Assembly (NCBI GenBank): GCA_024529925.1
Contig: JAFEUB010001107.1
Location: 1,631,001 to 1,695,000, forward strand
Direction: 5' to 3'
Source of the DNA: Ophthalmolycus amberensis
Lineage: Eukaryota > Chordata > Actinopteri > Perciformes > Zoarcidae
DNA length: 64,000 nt
The translations under genes were made by a program, and so were the position numbers. Positions 61,317-64,000 of the stretch are shown one piece after another. Numbering within the stretch: position 1 is the first letter of the stretch; every line of letters starts with the position of its first letter. The notes below the pieces were generated by a model. That model made no database searches. It was not told the origin of the DNA and saw nothing but the letters and a program-made list of their open reading frames with translations.

Positions 61317-62711
61317 CTACATTATATATGTGTGTGTGTGGGATGGAGGGGATTTGAGAGCTGAGTTTTAGAGACCTAAATCTTTATCTTTCTGTTACGA
61401 CCAAAGTATGCTTTGTGCTATTTAGTCGCCACACACATCGACACAGGTCTACATCGACACACATCTATATATACTCTGTGTGTGTTTGGGTTGGCTTCAG
61501 AACAGATGCACACATGAGTTGCCAAAACAGCCCACACTCCTCTCAGCAGTCCGATGAGCGGGATGGATGTGAAGGCTTATTATCAACACAATATATTTCC
61601 TTTTCTGCTTTTAATGATCAACCTCCACCTGTATTTAATATGGGAAAGACATTTTATTGACAATTAGCCGTAATATAACTCTTAGTAAGCACAAGTAACC
61701 CCAAAACATGTGTCCCCTGTAGATCATTATCTCCAGTTAGCCCCATGCTAACACTTCCTCATAAACTACAACGTATTGGACAGATTTCAGATCATCAAAC
61801 CAAGTTTCCAATTCGCATATATTCCACTGAAGCTTGACGTTACGCCTGTGAAGATATTGTTTTAAAGAGAAAGAAATCGACATAAACACTTTATTGGTCT
61901 CCAAATGGCGATACATCAGCAGGCTGTCTTTGGCGCCTTTGATGATCGTCTCGCTGCTTTGTCGTGGTCATTAGCGCACTGAATCAGCGCAAAGGCAACA
62001 CCAGCAGCGAGGATTTGTGGCGAGGGGAGGACACGCCATTGGCGAGGTGACATGGGAGGGGACAAGTGTATGGGGGTATAGGAGAGGGAGAGGAGGGATT
62101 CAAAGAGTTACTGTTAGCCATGGGTCGGCCCCTGGAGGCCCGCATCGTCTGAAAGTGAGATAAAACGTGAGACGGAGGCAGAGTTGGGGCCATGTTGTAA
62201 ACATGTGTACGTCATTCTACGACTTGTGTAATGTGTGTGTCTGTTAAGTGAGCAAGGAGCTGAGGACATGTAGTGATGTTTGTTATTGTAACACAATGTG
62301 ATTTTCTTTTCCCTCCCCTCCCTCCATCACTGCTCTCACTCTCTCTTGATGCTACATAATGGAATCCATCCATCCCAATTAGGAGGTGTCGCAGTCTGTT
62401 GTGGTAAGGGAGCTCAGAGAATGAGGGTATATGTGTGTGTGTGGGCGCATGTTAGTCTTTCGAACTTCGGCTTTAAAAATGACAAACAATTCCACTAATG
62501 TGTATATAAAATGGCTTCAAAATGAGCAAAAAACACCCTATGTACAGAAGACACATGCATGGATGTATGTGTCTGCATGCCCCGCCACCAATCTCCCTCA
62601 CACATGCTGCAGGAGTGTGTTTTTGTTTTGAGAGGAACAGGGGTTAATTACTTACATTCTTCAATCGGAAACATCTTTCCACCTTCCCCCTCTTTAACTT
62701 CCTTTTCACTC
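61317..62711. other. No recognisable gene
   Basis: Open frames of 60-81 codons on both strands without recognised domains. A TC-rich run lies near 62310-62345. Nothing else is seen. Confidence 0.55.
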
Positions 62712-63030
62712 TACACTCTAAAAACATGGCTCCAGCTGGATTCAACTCATGAAAGAGGAACATTAGTTCCTATGAAACAAATGAAGCGTTTTTTTTGGGG
62801 GGGGGGGGTCCCTTCTGACCAATCGATGCGTACAAAACCTTCCGATGTATGGAGGTTTGTAATGAGATGCTTCCTTTTGAAGTGTGTTCATGTACTTAGG
62901 CTCATCTTGTGGGTTAATGAACCCATTGTGGAAGAAGTCCACCCTAAAGAAATTTAGGGTGGACTATTTTGCCACACAAAGAGCAAAATGGCTCCCTAAC
63001 TTATTTTTTGTTTTTACTTTTTAGAGTGTA
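62712..63030. mobile_element. 319-bp inverted-repeat element (MITE-like)
   Basis: TACACTCTAAAAA at 62712-62724 is the exact reverse complement of 63018-63030, giving 13-bp terminal inverted repeats around a 293-bp interior with no recognisable coding part. Terminal TA dinucleotides could be a duplicated TA target, as used by Tc1/mariner-type transposases, or part of the repeat itself. ACTCTAAAAA ends are familiar from small non-autonomous fish DNA transposons. The interior holds a 12-bp-arm hairpin (62937-62964) and a T/G homopolymer run (62789-62808). The plus-strand frame at 62559-62957 overlaps it and is not credible as a gene. Confidence 0.65.
62937..62964. other. Hairpin with 12-bp perfect arms inside the MITE-like element
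   Basis: GTCCACCCTAAA at 62937-62948 is the exact reverse complement of 62953-62964, with the loop GAAA. A GNRA-type tetraloop would stabilise it as RNA. It lies about 55 bases inside the right terminal repeat. Confidence 0.9.
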
Positions 63031-63330
63031 ATGGTGGGGAGGAGGAAAAAAGTGGGGATGAAGAGGAGATGAGGGGGTTAAAGTCCCAGGGAGGCTCAAT
63101 GGGGACCAGCTGCAGGGTACTGGGCAGAAGCCAGGGAACGTTCCGGGTGGATGAAGAGAGGACGAGATACCCCCAGGAGAGGAGAGGAGAGGAGGGGAGA
63201 AATGATTGCTGATCACATGTAGATAAAAAAAGGAGGAAGGAGAAACATTGCCAATAGGAGAGAGGCAACAGGAACATGCAATACATAACAGAATGGAGGG
63301 GGGGGGGAGAAAAGAGAGATATCTTTTAAT
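63031..63330. repeat. Purine-rich tract with GGAGA array
   Basis: The plus strand is strongly purine-biased, with GGAGAGGAGAGG-type repeats at about 63176-63200 and a G-run at 63298-63307. The minus-strand frames here (123 codons at 63001-63372 and 90 codons at 63014-63286) translate as Ser/Pro/Phe-rich low-complexity sequence and are artefacts. Long mirror-like purine tracts can form triplex DNA. Confidence 0.75.
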
Positions 63331-63520
63331 TACATATAGAAATGTAGGGAGATAAATATAATAGAAGTACAATGAGTAAGAATACTAATGGCCATTAAAA
63401 ACAGCCCAATCTACTCTCACAACATCTCATCATAGTCAATGTGAAACTCTCCAGGCGCTACACAAAGTCTGCTGATCTTGCGCGGGTCTTGTTGGGTCAA
63501 ACTGAAGCGTTGCCTTCCAA

Positions 63521-63548
63521 CTGTTCTATTGCTGCAGCAATAGAACAG
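63521..63548. other. Perfect 28-bp palindrome
   Basis: The half-site CTGTTCTATTGCTG is followed at once by its exact reverse complement, with no spacer, centred on a PstI-like CTGCAG between 63534 and 63535. It is mixed-sequence DNA. It lies in a non-repetitive stretch with an open 87-codon plus-strand frame (63441-63704) that I do not recognise. Confidence 0.95.
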
Positions 63549-64000
63549 AGAGGATTGTCCAACTCTGGAAAGTTAAAATGGCAGCAACTGTTTTGTCTTT
63601 TGCTGCAACATTTGCCAGGTAAACAGAAGCAATGCTATGTTCACGTTACAAAGTCATCCCACAGGAGCGTGCCTGATTGGCCAACACAGCGCCTTGATGG
63701 GTGAGGTAGCATTGCGCGGCGGCAGAGAATTAAAAGATGGACGATAAACGAATTTCTCTGAATTTACTAAACTGTACAATAACAAACTGATCTTACATCA
63801 AGACCGGATTTTAAAAAAAGACATTTGCTCTGCGACAGCATGCAGCTACCAGATTCAAAACACCGTTTGGGTCCTGACACAAAGCAATCTGCTGCTAGCA
63901 ACATTAGTGCCATTGCTAAGGTGGTGCAGTTTACCGCAGTGCCACCGGGAGACACTTTGATTTTTAAATAAAAGGATTGTGGGTATAAATCACCAGAGAC
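63549..64000. other. No recognisable gene at the right edge
   Basis: Short open frames on both strands, none recognised. The window ends in AT-rich DNA. Confidence 0.55.

Noticed and set aside
1..64000. CRISPR arrays, operons, phage or plasmid features
   Set aside because: No regularly spaced direct repeats with unique spacers and no bacterial gene organisation. The repeats are vertebrate in kind.

Overview
This window reads as nuclear DNA of a ray-finned fish, most likely a percomorph (perch-like) teleost. The evidence is the dense (CA)n/(GT)n microsatellites, several interspersed repeats of kinds familiar from percomorph genomes, and L2/CR1/Rex1-type LINE remnants. No operons, ribosome-binding sites, phage genes or CRISPR arrays are visible, so a bacterial reading does not fit. 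The repeat-family assignments rest on recalled consensus motifs, because no search could be run.

I find no intact protein-coding gene. The open frames are almost all 60-190 codons, lie on both strands, overlap each other, and many owe their length to microsatellite or GA/CT-rich tracts. None has a domain I recognise except on the minus strand at about 19.9-20.96 kb. There a decayed LINE reverse transcriptase is clear: VPQG, an in-frame YADDTQLY catalytic block, a WLPVS block and a C-terminal tail, with stops and frameshifts between them. The window is best read as intergenic DNA or one or more long introns.

Layout. 0-10.5 kb: mostly single-copy-looking DNA, one percomorph repeat at 1.2 kb, a second possible one at 4.2 kb, and a repeat-like tract at 8.4-8.5 kb. 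10.5-13.6 kb: a nearly full copy of a dispersed repeat called family A here, half of another common fish repeat, microsatellites, then an inverted partial copy of family A. 14.4-18.7 kb: pyrimidine- and purine-rich tracts, a 19-bp-arm hairpin, a TAATTA inverted repeat and an octamer site, so the best candidate for regulatory DNA, ended by a cluster of GT/CA microsatellites. 19.9-21 kb: the LINE remnant. 21-31 kb: nothing recognised apart from a third family A fragment, homopolymers and CA/GT arrays. 31.5-42.4 kb: a tRNA-like SINE fragment, two retroposon 3' tails, a fourth family A fragment and two further repeat pieces. 42.5-53 kb: CA/GT-rich stretches, one hairpin and a duplicated octamer/E-box module at 50.1 kb. 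53-64 kb: a SINE candidate, an L2-like 3' tail, a 319-bp inverted-repeat (MITE-like) element, a purine-rich tract and a perfect 28-bp palindrome.

Nothing here forms a multi-gene system. The points most worth a second look are the palindromes and hairpins (16.0, 32.9, 47.8, 62.9 and 63.5 kb), the candidate regulatory block at 16.9-18.2 kb, the duplicated octamer/E-box module, and the small mobile elements.
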